A program made the translations under genes and the position numbers. This document shows positions 19,801 to 26,804 of a stretch of 64,000 bases of DNA, in pieces. Origin of the DNA: Streptomyces sp. 3214.6 (GTDB lineage Bacteria > Actinomycetota > Actinomycetes > Streptomycetales > Streptomycetaceae). The notes under the pieces were generated by a model that saw only the letters and a program-made list of their open reading frames with translations, searched no databases and was not told the origin of the DNA. Where the stretch lies: contig NZ_LT670819.1 in assembly GCF_900129855.1 (NCBI RefSeq), positions 7,812,001-7,876,000 on the forward strand, written 5' to 3'. Numbering within the stretch: the first letter of the stretch is position 1; each line of letters starts with the position of its first letter.

Positions 19801-20764
19801 CGCGTGCTACGGACGTGAAGGCTGCCGGCAGGCGTACAAGTACATCCTCGACAAGGGGGACGACGCCGATCCGGCGGTGGCCAAGGAGATCGCCGCCACC
19901 TACTGCGCCTACCACGCCGACCAGTGCGACGACGAGGCCAAGGAGGTGGCCCGGGGCAAGGTCATCGAGGGCATCGTCGGCGACGTCCTGCTGGCGTACC
20001 TGGGCGGAGCGGCGGGCGCGGAACGCCCACGGCCGTGCAACAGCTTCCTCCCCGGCACCGAAGTCCTCATGGCGGACGGCACGGCCAAGCCCATCGAGGA
20101 CGTCAGGACCGGTGACAAGGTCCTGACCACCGACCCGAAGACCGGTCGCACCACGGTCAGGACGGTCACCGCCGAGATCACCGGCACGGGTCTGAAGCAC
20201 CTGGTCGGGATCACCCTGGCCCTCGAGGTCGACGGCAAGAGGGTGACGGCCTCGGTCACCGCGACCGACGGCCACCCGTTCTGGGTGCCGGCGCTCGGCA
20301 AGTGGATCAAGGCCACCGACCTCACCGCGGGTGAACTGCTCCGCACCTCCCGAGGGACCGAGGTACGCATCACCGCGGTCCGGCGGTGGACCGAGCAGGC
20401 CACGGTGCACAACGTCACCGTCGCCGACCTGCACACGTACTATGTGCTGGCCGGGAAGACGCCGGTGCTCGTGCACAACGCCACTCCGTGCGATCCGCCG
20501 CTGAAGTCGCTGCACCCGGACAGCTCCCTCGACAGGAGCTCGCTGGACTTCTGGCACAAGCAGGACACCAAGGACATCGTCCACTCGCTCAGGCCGGGAG
20601 CGCACGAGCCGCTGATCGCGAAGCCGGACGGAACGATCATGAACGGAAACACCAGAATCGCGGTGCTGCGTTCGCGTGGGTACGACGTCGACTCACTGCC
20701 GCGCGAAACCTACGGCAGTTCTCGGCCCATGTCGGACGAGGACTTCTGGGACATGGACCAATGA
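13862..20764 (+). CDS. RHS/YD-repeat polymorphic toxin with Hint domain and ParB/Srx-like toxic tip
   Basis: 2,300 residues. A signal-peptide-like N-terminus (KLALATATVMTATLLQGVAA) precedes a long SpvB/TcdB-like and YD-repeat shell. The RHS core closes near residue 1845 with YDPATGRFQSVDPL and the NPLTHSDPAG motif. A Hint (hedgehog/intein) autoprocessing domain spans about 2059-2206, beginning CNSFLPGTEV, including TDGHPFW, and ending VLVHN. The last 94 residues are the variable tip; KPDGTIMNGNTRI (Gly2262, Arg2265) matches the G-x-x-R core of the ParB/Srx fold, a known class of nuclease or NTP-dependent effectors in polymorphic toxins. ATG 13862 has GAGGG six bases upstream; ATG 13856 abuts it. 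The gene ends in an ATGA overlap with the putative immunity gene. Confidence 0.9.
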   Translation: MRPEPRVLLRLLRPSRTPRGSLRTPRGPLRSPRRKLALATATVMTATLLQGVAAPALADGWHKPALPAAEKSLAGGPAGKAVPRKAMKTPRTPREAPATAWPKPGAATVDLSKTPATATTKPAPRVKGLALTLDARADGTAKNTKKAATGTVAARVLDRAFAKRAGVDGPVFTLHAGSAQGAGQVRAGLDYSSFAGAYGGGYADRLRLVELPACVLSTPRQARCRTAKPVDTVNDPETKTLTAKAVTLSASSTTVLAAVAGSGSGLGDFKATSLSASANWSTDLNSGFFAWSYPMAVPQVPGGLAPKLSLSYSSGGVDGRTGNTNNQSSWVGDGFDLSPGYIERRYKGCSDDDVKNADGNEPGDLCWGYDNAVLQLNGAGGELVPSGTNSFKLKDDDGTKVDRIYGSTSDVRSNGARNDEYWRVTTPDGTQYYFGYNRLPGWASGSETTDSAWTVPVYGDDSGEPCHAAAFADSWCQQGWRWNLDYVVDTHGNAVAYYYDKESNSYGRNLKAADDTPYVRGGTLDRIEYGLKSTAVYSAKPLAKVDFTSSERCIPDSNTDCSSISKDAFYWYDTPWDLNCEAGTDCDNGRSSPAFFTRKRLTDVTTEVLVSGAYSKVDGYKLAHRWGQADIDYQLLLDSVQRTGYDGTASITLPKVTFAYTQLANRLDKTGDGWAPFIKARLSSVADESGGQIDVGYSAPVCDANALPTPETNTTRCFPQYIGGSSTTDPERQWFNKYVVDTVTATDRTGGAPDQVTMYDYLDGAAWHYDDADGMTKDKFKTWSDWRGYGHVRVRTGGQGGASAMKTQTDSYFLRGMDGDRKTTSGGTKDVSVTLGSGEGDPITDHSSTAGFAYRSVNYSGPGGKVLSKTVSRPWHKETAKKVRDWGTVTADFSGTENARTWTSLDDGAGAAWRTTSTTDTFDPATGQVTQTDDAGDTGTTADDQCTRTTYVAGSAVLNTPVRVETVAKACAAATSRPADVLTDTRTAYDGGAYGAAATKGDATRVAKLKKYDGSTAVYLESSSTFDSYGRMLTSTDLAADVTVTSAGALTRTARTDGRTTTTAFTPTSGFATGTTVTMPPVTPGDSSTATTTSQTFEALRGQPLTETDTNGKVTTYAYDPLGRNTKVWLPDRTTGQTPSYEFTYTIADGKPVAIGTRTIGNNGAQNTSYVLYDGFLRPRQTQAPGPNGGTLLTDTFYDERGLTAKEFASYYTDTTAPSTTLFKVDDALSVETQTWHAHDGLGRETELKKVAGNGDGGTVLGVTKTIYGGDRTTVIPPAGGTATTTLTDSRGQNTEVRELHARAADAAYDTTSYGYSPRGELTRVTDPAGNAWTWTYDLLGRLTDTTDPDKGAGHTDYDDRGLATTTRDARGSVLAHVYDGQGRPTELRENSATGTLRAKWIYDTVSGAKGHLAESVRYSGGQAYSTKVLAYDRLYRPLRTQVTIPSTEGALAGTYLSATTYNASGTVEGVGYPKAGALAANTVAYTYEDGTLRPVGVSGPLNLTGSTSYSFTGKPLQYSLAANGGKTTYETNTYQWGTQRLATSRVDRQDVAGVDQYNTYKYDEAGNVLSVSDTSRSGTDNQCFVYDYLGRTTEAWTQSTTACASAPATGVLGGPAPYWDSYTYDMVGNRLTETGHGTTTGGSDTKRVYNYPKPGSHRLSSVDTTTGTVKSTDSYTYDAIGDTQTRQLGNGTSQTLLWDAEGHLAKVTEPVEGGSDKVTEYLYDADGNRLIGRTPTGTTLYLGTTEITLAKGATTAKATRYFDLGGGHQAVQSDDGRISFILADHHGTGQLSVDATSQALAQRRTKPFGGLRGTEPAGWPGTRGFVGGTVDASTGLTHLGAREYDPATGRFQSVDPLFTATDPQQMHGYTYADNNPLTHSDPAGTEIGSRPNSCQYDIKYCSKHQQQEVGYDPKTGTSDYHRGNIYKRQQARKRAWVASNTPVTNDMAKLSDYFSRSMIGEFSDDFWDNPVYEGAEKGSACYGREGCRQAYKYILDKGDDADPAVAKEIAATYCAYHADQCDDEAKEVARGKVIEGIVGDVLLAYLGGAAGAERPRPCNSFLPGTEVLMADGTAKPIEDVRTGDKVLTTDPKTGRTTVRTVTAEITGTGLKHLVGITLALEVDGKRVTASVTATDGHPFWVPALGKWIKATDLTAGELLRTSRGTEVRITAVRRWTEQATVHNVTVADLHTYYVLAGKTPVLVHNATPCDPPLKSLHPDSSLDRSSLDFWHKQDTKDIVHSLRPGAHEPLIAKPDGTIMNGNTRIAVLRSRGYDVDSLPRETYGSSRPMSDEDFWDMDQ

Positions 20765-21075
20765 CCATCCGGGAGAGGTTTCTCGACGTCCTGAACTCGG
20801 CGTCGAAGGAGACGTTCCTGCTGGTCATGGGTCACCGGCTGGGGATCTCGGCACGTGCGGCGTTCGTCGGGGACCGGCCGGAGGGGATGCGGCAGGCCCA
20901 GGCCTGCAACGAGATGATGATCGCCCTGTGGTCGCAGGTGCGGGCGATGAAGGACGACGGGGTGCAGGGATACCCCGACGCGGACTTCCTGTCGGTGCTG
21001 CTGGAGAAGGCCGACGCGGGCGACGCGCGGCCGCACCTTCGGCACGCGATCGAGAGCGCCCTGCTCGCGGTCTGA
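20761..21075 (+). CDS. Probable immunity protein for the RHS toxin
   Basis: 104 residues, no recognised family. The ATG overlaps the toxin stop codon (ATGA), the usual arrangement for a cognate immunity gene that must be made together with its toxin. The protein looks fully alpha-helical and soluble (MTIRERFLDVLNSASKETFL, then several amphipathic helices ending HLRHAIESALLAV), with no signal peptide, as expected for cytoplasmic protection of kin cells. The identification rests on position and size, not on homology. Confidence 0.75.
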   Translation: MTIRERFLDVLNSASKETFLLVMGHRLGISARAAFVGDRPEGMRQAQACNEMMIALWSQVRAMKDDGVQGYPDADFLSVLLEKADAGDARPHLRHAIESALLAV

Positions 21076-21084
21076 GAAAGCGGC

Positions 21085-21125
21085 AGGAGCCCCGCCGGAA
21101 CCCGAGAGGTTCCGGCGGGGCTCCT
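21085..21125. terminator. Bidirectional intrinsic terminator
   Basis: AGGAGCCCCGCCGGAACC pairs perfectly with 21108-21125 (18 bp) around CGAGA. It lies between the convergent immunity gene and the acyl-CoA dehydrogenase gene and can serve both. Confidence 0.88.
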
Positions 21126-21163
21126 CCCGCTCACGGGTACCTGGTTCTTGCAGGTACCTCCGT

Positions 21164-22378
21164 TCACAGGTACTTCTTCAGCTCCCGTCGCGCCAGCGAC
21201 CGCTGGTGCACCTCGTCCGGGCCGTCGGCGATCATCAGCGTGCGGGCCCCGGCGTACAGCTCGGCCAGCGGGAAGTCCTGGCTGACGCCGCCCGCGCCGT
21301 GCAACTGGATGGCCCGGTCGATGATGTCGACGACCGCGCGGGGCGTCGCGATCTTGATGGCCTGGATCTCCGTGTGGGCGCCGCGGTTGCCGACGGTGTC
21401 CATCATCCAGGCGGTCTTCAGCACCAGCAGCCGCAGCTGCTCGACCGTCACGCGCGCGTCCGCGATCCAGTTGTGGACCACACCCTGCTGGGCCAGCGCC
21501 TTGCCGAAGGCGTCCCGGGAGACGGCCCGGCGGCACATCAGCTCGATCGCCCGCTCCGCCATGCCGATCAGCCGCATGCAGTGGTGGATGCGGCCGGGGC
21601 CGAGCCGGGCCTGGGCGATGGCGAAGCCGCCGCCCTCCTCGCCGATCAGGTTCGTCACGGGCACGCGCGCGTGGTCGAGGACCACCTCGGCGTGGCCGCC
21701 GTGGTAGTGGTCCTCGTAGCCGAACACCTTCATCGCCCGCTTCACGGTGACGCCGGGCGTGTCGCGCGGCACCAGCACCATGGACTGCTGACGGCGGATG
21801 TCGGCGCCCTCGGGGTCCGTCTTGCCCATTACGATGAAGATCCTGCAGTCCGGGTTCATCGCCCCGGAGATGTACCACTTGCGGCCGGTGACGATGTACT
21901 CGTCACCGTCCCGCTCGATGAGCGTGGTGATGTTGGTGGCGTCGGAGGAGGCGACCTCCGGCTCGGTCATCGCGAACGCCGAGCGGATCTCCCCGGCGAG
22001 CAGCGGCTCCAGCCACTGCTTCTTGTGCTGCTCGTCGCCGAACTGCGCGAGCACCTCCATGTTGCCGGTGTCCGGCGCGGCGCAGTTCAGGGCCGTCGGC
22101 GCCAGCTGCGGGGAGCGGCCGGTGATCTCGGCCAGCGGCGCGTACTGGAGGTTCGTCAGACCAGCGCCGTGCTCGGCGTCGGGCAGGAACAGGTTCCACA
22201 GGCCCTGCCTGCGCGCCTCGGCCTTCAGCTCCTCCACCACGGCCGGGGTGTCCCACGGCGAGGCCAGCAGCGCGCGCTGCTCCTCGGCGACGGCCTCGGC
22301 CGGGTAGACGTACTCGTCCATGAAGGCGAGCAGCCTGGCGCGGAGTTCCTCGGTGCGGGCGTCGAACGCGAAGTCCAT
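21164..22378 (-). CDS. Acyl-CoA dehydrogenase family protein
   Basis: 404 residues, FAD-dependent. The N-terminal helical domain is followed by the family signature FAMTEPEVASSDATNI, the beta domain (YIVTGRKWYISGA) and the C-terminal helical bundle ending AELYAGARTLMIADGPDEVH. The long form with IRRQQSMVLVPRDTPGV resembles the ACAD10/11 group, which in many bacteria is paired with a phosphotransferase-fold protein, as here. ATG 22378 lies 5 bp after the stop of that partner, so the two are co-transcribed. Predicted to oxidise a branched, hydroxylated or otherwise unusual acyl-CoA; substrate not determined. Confidence 0.92.
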   Translation of the reverse strand: MDFAFDARTEELRARLLAFMDEYVYPAEAVAEEQRALLASPWDTPAVVEELKAEARRQGLWNLFLPDAEHGAGLTNLQYAPLAEITGRSPQLAPTALNCAAPDTGNMEVLAQFGDEQHKKQWLEPLLAGEIRSAFAMTEPEVASSDATNITTLIERDGDEYIVTGRKWYISGAMNPDCRIFIVMGKTDPEGADIRRQQSMVLVPRDTPGVTVKRAMKVFGYEDHYHGGHAEVVLDHARVPVTNLIGEEGGGFAIAQARLGPGRIHHCMRLIGMAERAIELMCRRAVSRDAFGKALAQQGVVHNWIADARVTVEQLRLLVLKTAWMMDTVGNRGAHTEIQAIKIATPRAVVDIIDRAIQLHGAGGVSQDFPLAELYAGARTLMIADGPDEVHQRSLARRELKKYL

Positions 22379-22383
22379 GCCGG

Positions 22384-23415
22384 TCAGCCTTCCTTCAGAG
22401 TGGTCGTGCCGTGCTCGATGAAGACGGGGACGAGCTCCCCGATGCGGTCGAAGCCGCGCCCGACGGTCTGGCCGAGGGTGTAGCGGTAGTGGATGCCCTC
22501 CAGGATCACGGCGAGCTTGAACCAGGCGAACGCCGTGTACCAGGAGACCGCCGAGACGTCCCGCCCGGAGCGCGCCGCGTACCGTTCGACCAGCTCGGCC
22601 GGCGACGGGTGCCCGGGGGCGGAGGCGGTTGTGGAGATCGGGGAGTTCGGCAGCTCCAGCGGGACGCTGTACATCACCAGCAGCCCCAGGTCGGTCAGCG
22701 GGTCGCCGAGCGTCGACATCTCCCAGTCGAGGATGGCCTTGATGCGGTCGTCGGAACCGATCAGGACGTTGTCGAGCCGGTAGTCGCCGTGCACGACCGC
22801 CGGGGCGGGGGAGGAGGGCAGCGCGCGGCCGAGTGCCGCGTGCAGCTCGTCGATCCCGGCCAGGTCGCGGCTGCGGGAGGCGTCCAGCTGCTTGCCCCAG
22901 CGGCGCAGCTGCCGGTCCAGGAAGCCCTCCGGCCGGCCGAAGTCGGCCAGGCCCACCGCGGCGGGGTCCACCGCGTGCAGTTCGACCAGCGTGTCCACCA
23001 GCGACAGCACCGCGTCCCGGGTCCGCTGCTCGCCGAGCGGGACGAGTTCGTCGGCGGTGCGGTACGGGGTGCCGTCGACGAACTCCATGACGTAGAAGGG
23101 CGCTCCGGGCGCCGCCTCGTTCTCGGGGTCCTCGCACAGCAGCACCGGACGCGGCACCGGCACGCTCGTCGGATGCAGGGCGCTGATCACCCGGTGCTCG
23201 CGCTTCATGTCGTGCGCGGTGGCCAGGACGTGCCCGAGCGGAGGCCGCCGTACGACCCACTTCGCCTCGCCGTCGGAGACCGCGTAGGTGAGGTTCGACC
23301 GTCCGCCCTCGATCAGCCGGCCGGTGAGAGGGCCGTGGACCAGACCGGGACGCTCGCGCTCCAGGAGGGCGCGCAGCCGGTCGAGGTCGAGTCCGGGTGG
23401 GTGGTCGGGGCTCAT
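22384..23415 (-). CDS. Aminoglycoside-phosphotransferase-fold kinase (ACAD10/11-partner type)
   Basis: 343 residues. The kinase-like catalytic motifs are VVHGDYRLDNVLI (the Brenner motif with catalytic Asp) and ILDWEMSTLGDP (metal-binding Asp). The N-terminus has GGRSNLTYAV, the usual nucleotide-loop equivalent. In human ACAD10/11 a domain of this kind phosphorylates 4-hydroxyacyl-CoA so that the fused dehydrogenase can remove phosphate; here the two activities are separate neighbouring genes, so the pair may degrade 4-hydroxy acids (inference from the family). The operator palindrome at 23455-23472 is 40 bp upstream of the start. Confidence 0.88.
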   Translation of the reverse strand: MSPDHPPGLDLDRLRALLERERPGLVHGPLTGRLIEGGRSNLTYAVSDGEAKWVVRRPPLGHVLATAHDMKREHRVISALHPTSVPVPRPVLLCEDPENEAAPGAPFYVMEFVDGTPYRTADELVPLGEQRTRDAVLSLVDTLVELHAVDPAAVGLADFGRPEGFLDRQLRRWGKQLDASRSRDLAGIDELHAALGRALPSSPAPAVVHGDYRLDNVLIGSDDRIKAILDWEMSTLGDPLTDLGLLVMYSVPLELPNSPISTTASAPGHPSPAELVERYAARSGRDVSAVSWYTAFAWFKLAVILEGIHYRYTLGQTVGRGFDRIGELVPVFIEHGTTTLKEG

Positions 23416-23454
23416 GCGTCGCTCCTACGGACGGGTGAACGGGATCAGCCCATC

Positions 23455-23472
23455 ATGCCGACCGGTCGGTAT
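23455..23472. promoter_or_regulatory. Candidate TetR operator (CCGACCGGTCGG palindrome) upstream of the phosphotransferase/acyl-CoA dehydrogenase operon
   Basis: ATGCCGACCGGTCGGTAT contains a 12-bp perfect palindrome with matching flanks. It is nearly identical to the site at 6020-6037 and lies 40 bp before the ATG at 23415, where a repressor would cover the promoter. It is also 77 bp upstream of the divergent oxidoreductase gene. Confidence 0.68.
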
Positions 23473-23548
23473 GGAGTCCAGTGGTGGCACCCAACATATC
23501 GGGTGATCCGGCTTGCGCGGCGCGTCGGTACCCCGGAGGGTCGGACCC

Positions 23549-24544
23549 ATGAAGGCCATCAGCTACGCCCGCTACGGCGGCCCCGAGACGCTTGAGTACG
23601 GGGACGTCCCCGACCCCAGGGTCGGCCCCGACGCGGTGCTGGTGAAGGTCCGGGCGGCGGCCGTGAACCCCGTCGACTGGAAGTGCCGCGAGGGGTATCT
23701 GGACCCGATCCTGGACGCCGTGTTCCCGGTGGTGCCCGGCTGGGACGTTTCCGGGGTCGTCGTCCAGCCCGGGGTGTCCGTCACGGAGTACGCGGTCGGT
23801 GACGAGGTCATCGGCTACGTCCGTGAGGACTTCCTCTCCCGGGGCACCTTCGCTGAGTACGTCGCCGCCCCCGTGCGCACCCTCGCCCGCAAGCCGCGCA
23901 ACCTCACCTGGGAGGAGGCCGCGGGCCTGCCGCTGGCCGGGCTCACCGCCTACCAGGCGCTGACCCGGGCCCTGCAGGTGAAACGGGGCGAGACCGTGCT
24001 CGTGCACGCGGCCGCGGGCGGCGTCGGCTCCATCGCCGTGCAGCTCGCGCGGCATCTGGGCGCCCGGGTGATCGGCACGGCGAGCGAGGCCAACCACGCC
24101 TTCGTGCGCTCGCTGGGCGGCGAGCCCGTGACCTACGGCGCGGGACTGTCCGAACGGGTGCGCGGGCTGGCCCCCGAGGGCGTGGACGCGGCCTTCGACA
24201 CTGTCGGCGGCGACACCCTGAAGGTCTCCGCCAACCTGCTGGCCCCGGAAGGGCGCCTGGTGTCGATCGTCGACGGGGAGGTCCTCGCCTACGGTGGCCG
24301 GTACTACTGGGGGCGGCCCGACGCCGAGGACCTCACCCGGCTGGCGGAACTGGCCGAACAGGGCGTGGTGTCCGTGCACGTCCGCGAGACCTTCCCGCTG
24401 GAGCGCGCGGCCGACGCCCACCGGCTGAGCCAGGAGGGCCACACCCGGGGCAAGATCGTGGTCACTGTGGACTGGGACGCGGAAGACGCCGGCGCAGGTG
24501 CCGAGGCAGGCGCAGGTGCCGAGGCAGGGGCAGGCGCCGGGTAG
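23549..24544 (+). CDS. NADPH:quinone oxidoreductase-like MDR protein
   Basis: 331 residues. A GroES-like N-terminal domain (VNPVDWKCREGY) is followed by a Rossmann domain with VLVHAAAGGVGSIAVQLARH, and no structural zinc cysteine cluster is present, which places it in the zinc-independent quinone oxidoreductase/enoyl reductase branch. GGAGGG at 23535-23540 fixes ATG 23549. The last 15 residues are a low-complexity Ala/Gly/Glu tail encoded by imperfect 18-bp repeats, and the stop region itself repeats GACGCCGGGTAGTG. Divergent from the acyl-CoA dehydrogenase operon; the physiological substrate is unknown. Confidence 0.87.
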   Translation: MKAISYARYGGPETLEYGDVPDPRVGPDAVLVKVRAAAVNPVDWKCREGYLDPILDAVFPVVPGWDVSGVVVQPGVSVTEYAVGDEVIGYVREDFLSRGTFAEYVAAPVRTLARKPRNLTWEEAAGLPLAGLTAYQALTRALQVKRGETVLVHAAAGGVGSIAVQLARHLGARVIGTASEANHAFVRSLGGEPVTYGAGLSERVRGLAPEGVDAAFDTVGGDTLKVSANLLAPEGRLVSIVDGEVLAYGGRYYWGRPDAEDLTRLAELAEQGVVSVHVRETFPLERAADAHRLSQEGHTRGKIVVTVDWDAEDAGAGAEAGAGAEAGAGAG

Positions 24545-24589
24545 TGGGCAGACGCCGGGTAGTGACGAGCGCCAGGCAGGGGACGGGGT

Positions 24590-24916
24590 TCAGAGCACCA
24601 GCGCCACGGCGCACACCGCCGTGGCCACCGCGCACAGCGCCGCCGCCGTGGCGTGCCGAGGGGTGAGGGCCGCCGGGCTCGACGTGGCGGCCAGGGCGTG
24701 GATCCTGCGGTGGGCGAGCAGCAGGAAGGCCAGCCACAGACCGCAGGCCAGCGCTCCGGCGAGGATCCCGGGCACCGACGCGCCGTCGTGCAGCGCGGCC
24801 TTCAGCGCGAGCACGGCGGCCACGGTGCTCGCGAGCGTCGTCCGCCGCCAGGCGAGCCGGGTTCGCTCGGGCTGCAGCCCGGGGTCGCGCACCGCAGGCA
24901 GGACCTCGCCGCTCAC
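24590..24916 (-). CDS. DUF202 small membrane protein
   Basis: 108 residues. The DUF202 signature DPGLQPERTRLAWRRT lies at the N-terminus, followed by three hydrophobic helices (TTLASTVAAVLALKAAL, GILAGALACGLWLAFLLL, AAALCAVATAVCAVALVL). GTG 24916 overlaps the stop of the upstream DUF202 gene (GTGA), so they are translated as a pair. Function of the family is unknown. Confidence 0.83.
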   Translation of the reverse strand: MSGEVLPAVRDPGLQPERTRLAWRRTTLASTVAAVLALKAALHDGASVPGILAGALACGLWLAFLLLAHRRIHALAATSSPAALTPRHATAAALCAVATAVCAVALVL

Positions 24917-25305
24917 CCCTCCCACCCCACCAACACCACCACGACCATCGCCACGGCCACCACCGCGACCAGCACGCCCAGCAGCGCCGGGAAGCGGGAG
25001 GCGGGCAGGTCCTCGCCCCGGCGCATCGCCCGCTCGCAGCGCATCCAGTGGTTCACCGCACGCAGGGAGCACGCCACGCCCGCCGCCAACAGCGCGAGCG
25101 CCAGCCCGACCCGCCAGCCCCAGCGCAGGTCCGGCAGGAACTGGTCCACCGCGAAGCCCCCGCCGATCAGCGCGAGCGCGGTGCGCAGCCAGGCCAGGAA
25201 CGTGCGCTCGTTCGCCAGCGAGAACCGGTAGTCGGGCGTGCTGCCCTCCTCCCGGATCTGCTCGGGCGCGAACCACAACCGGACGTTCTGTACGAACTCG
25301 ATCAC
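24913..25305 (-). CDS. YidH/DUF202 membrane protein
   Basis: 130 residues. It has the YidH-type DUF202 features: RFSLANERTFLAWLRTALALIGGGFAV, a second helix after a short loop, and a C-terminal hydrophobic helix (LLGVLVAVVAVAMVVVVLVG). It is the first gene of a two-gene DUF202 pair. The N-terminal residues before the signature (LWFAPEQIREEGSTPDYRF) are typical of the family in Streptomyces. Integral membrane protein of unknown function. Confidence 0.85.
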   Translation of the reverse strand: MIEFVQNVRLWFAPEQIREEGSTPDYRFSLANERTFLAWLRTALALIGGGFAVDQFLPDLRWGWRVGLALALLAAGVACSLRAVNHWMRCERAMRRGEDLPASRFPALLGVLVAVVAVAMVVVVLVGWEG

Positions 25306-25335
25306 CCGCAGGACCCTACCCGGCGCCCGCCCGGC

Positions 25336-25851
25336 TCAGCGCCCCGCACGAGACTCCCGGAGCCGCCGGTACGCCGCGAGCCCGTCCGGCACCCACTCCC
25401 ACCCGGACAGACGCCGTTCGACCTCCTCCTCGGGCAGGAAGTCGTGCCAGGCCACCTCATCCGCCTGCGGGTTCACCGGCAGGTCGCAGCGGACCTGGTA
25501 CACGGCCGACCACCAGCTCCCGGCGGCGCCGTCCTCGTAGAGGAACGTGAAGAGGAACTCCGGGCGCGGCAGGCCGGTGACGCCCAGCTCCTCCTCGGCC
25601 TCCCGCAGGGCGGCGTCGTCGTAGCTCTCGCCCGCGCCGACCACCCCGCCGACGAACATGTCGTACAGGGAGGGGAAGACCAGCTTCGTCGGGGTGCGGC
25701 GGTGCACGAAGATCCGGCCCTCGGCGTCCCTGGCCTGGATGAACACACAGCGGTGGCGCAGCCCCTCGGCGTACGCCTGCCCGCGCGGGGCCTGTCCGAC
25801 GACGCGGTCGTGTTCGTCGACGATGTCGAGGATCTCGTCAGCAGCGCTCAT
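25336..25851 (-). CDS. Nudix hydrolase
   Basis: 171 residues. A complete Nudix box is visible as GGVVGAGESYDDAALREAEEELGV (fits G-x5-E-x7-REUxEExGU), preceded by HRCVFIQARDAEGRIFVHRR. The N-terminal DEHDRVVG segment is shared with the YfcD / isopentenyl-diphosphate-isomerase-like group. It hydrolyses a nucleoside diphosphate linked to another moiety; the substrate is not evident. I chose ATG 25851 (MSAADEILDIVDEHD); an in-phase TTG at 25863 is possible. It ends about 30 bp before the DUF202 pair starts and could be in the same transcript. Confidence 0.88.
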   Translation of the reverse strand: MSAADEILDIVDEHDRVVGQAPRGQAYAEGLRHRCVFIQARDAEGRIFVHRRTPTKLVFPSLYDMFVGGVVGAGESYDDAALREAEEELGVTGLPRPEFLFTFLYEDGAAGSWWSAVYQVRCDLPVNPQADEVAWHDFLPEEEVERRLSGWEWVPDGLAAYRRLRESRAGR

Positions 25852-25892
25852 GGACCCATCCAAGCAGCCGCCCCAGGGTCACGGGGGCCGGG

Positions 25893-26804
25893 CTACTGCG
25901 CCTGGAAGTCGGGCACCTGCTCGCGCGGCGCCGTGCCGCGCGGCATCGCCGGGTGCAGCCCGAGGAGCACGATGCCCGCGACGATCGCCGCCAGGCCCGC
26001 CGCCTCCCAGGCCAGCGCGCCGGTGTCGGTGTGCAGCCGGTCGCCGAGGAAGCCGACCCCGCAGACGATCCCGGCGAGCGGCTGGGCCGCGGTCAGCGCG
26101 GGCAGCGACATCCGCAGGGGCGCCGTCTCGAAGGCGCTCTGCACCAGCACCAGCCCGGTCACGCCGAGGGCGAGCACCGCGTACGGCTGCCAGCTCGTCA
26201 GCAGCTCGGCGAGGCCGTCGGCGGAGAAACGCTGGCCGCTGACCCGGGTCAGCGCGTCCTGGACGCCGTACAGCAGGCCGGCCGCGAGGGACAGCAGCAC
26301 CGGGCCCGCGCTCAGCCGGGAGCGCTTGGCGTACGTGGTCAGCAGCAGGGCCGTTCCGATCATCACGCCGATGATCAGCCAGTGCCGCAGCGGATCCGTG
26401 ACGGCGTTGCCGCCGCGCGGTTCGCCCGCCACGATGAAGGTGGTCACCCCGCCCGCGAGCAGGGCGAGGCCCGCCCAGCCCTGACGGCCCAGCGACTGCT
26501 TCGTCTGGTGGCGGGAGAGCGCGAGGGCGAAGAGCAGGTTCGTCGCGAGCAGCGGTTCCACCAGGGAGATCTCGCCCTGGCCGAGCGCGATCGCGCCCAG
26601 CACCATGCCGGCCACCATCAGGCCGATGCCGCCCAGCCAGCGCGGCACCTTCATGAGGTCGAGCAGCAGCCGCGGTGAGAGGAAGTCGCCGAGCGGCGCC
26701 TTCTGTGCGGCGTTCTGCTGGAGCACGAACCCGAAGCCCAGGCAGCAGGCGGCGCTCACGGCGAGTACCAGAACCAGAACCGACACGCTGCGTACCTCGA
26801 TCAT
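25893..26804 (-). CDS. DMT-superfamily transporter (EamA/NIPA-like)
   Basis: 303 residues with nine to ten hydrophobic helices across the whole chain (for example SVLVLVLAVSAACCLGFGFV and AAGLAAIVAGIVLLGLHP). The QQNAAQKAP loop and the two-fold repeat of four to five helices fit the drug/metabolite transporter superfamily. Cytoplasmic-membrane permease with unknown substrate. It starts at ATG 26804 and heads a leftward group with the Nudix gene, 41 bp away. Confidence 0.85.
   Translation of the reverse strand: MIEVRSVSVLVLVLAVSAACCLGFGFVLQQNAAQKAPLGDFLSPRLLLDLMKVPRWLGGIGLMVAGMVLGAIALGQGEISLVEPLLATNLLFALALSRHQTKQSLGRQGWAGLALLAGGVTTFIVAGEPRGGNAVTDPLRHWLIIGVMIGTALLLTTYAKRSRLSAGPVLLSLAAGLLYGVQDALTRVSGQRFSADGLAELLTSWQPYAVLALGVTGLVLVQSAFETAPLRMSLPALTAAQPLAGIVCGVGFLGDRLHTDTGALAWEAAGLAAIVAGIVLLGLHPAMPRGTAPREQVPDFQAQ

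Noticed and set aside
20036..20479. Hint domain read as a true intein
   Set aside because: It starts with Cys and ends with HN like an intein, but a short variable tip follows, with no conserved C-extein, and the RHS context fits a Hint release domain of polymorphic toxins.
9319..20605. Very long minus-strand open frames opposite the LamG and RHS genes (1,686 and 2,303 codons)
   Set aside because: They are shadows created by high G+C at third codon positions of the real plus-strand genes; their translations are Gly/Arg/Val-rich without domains.
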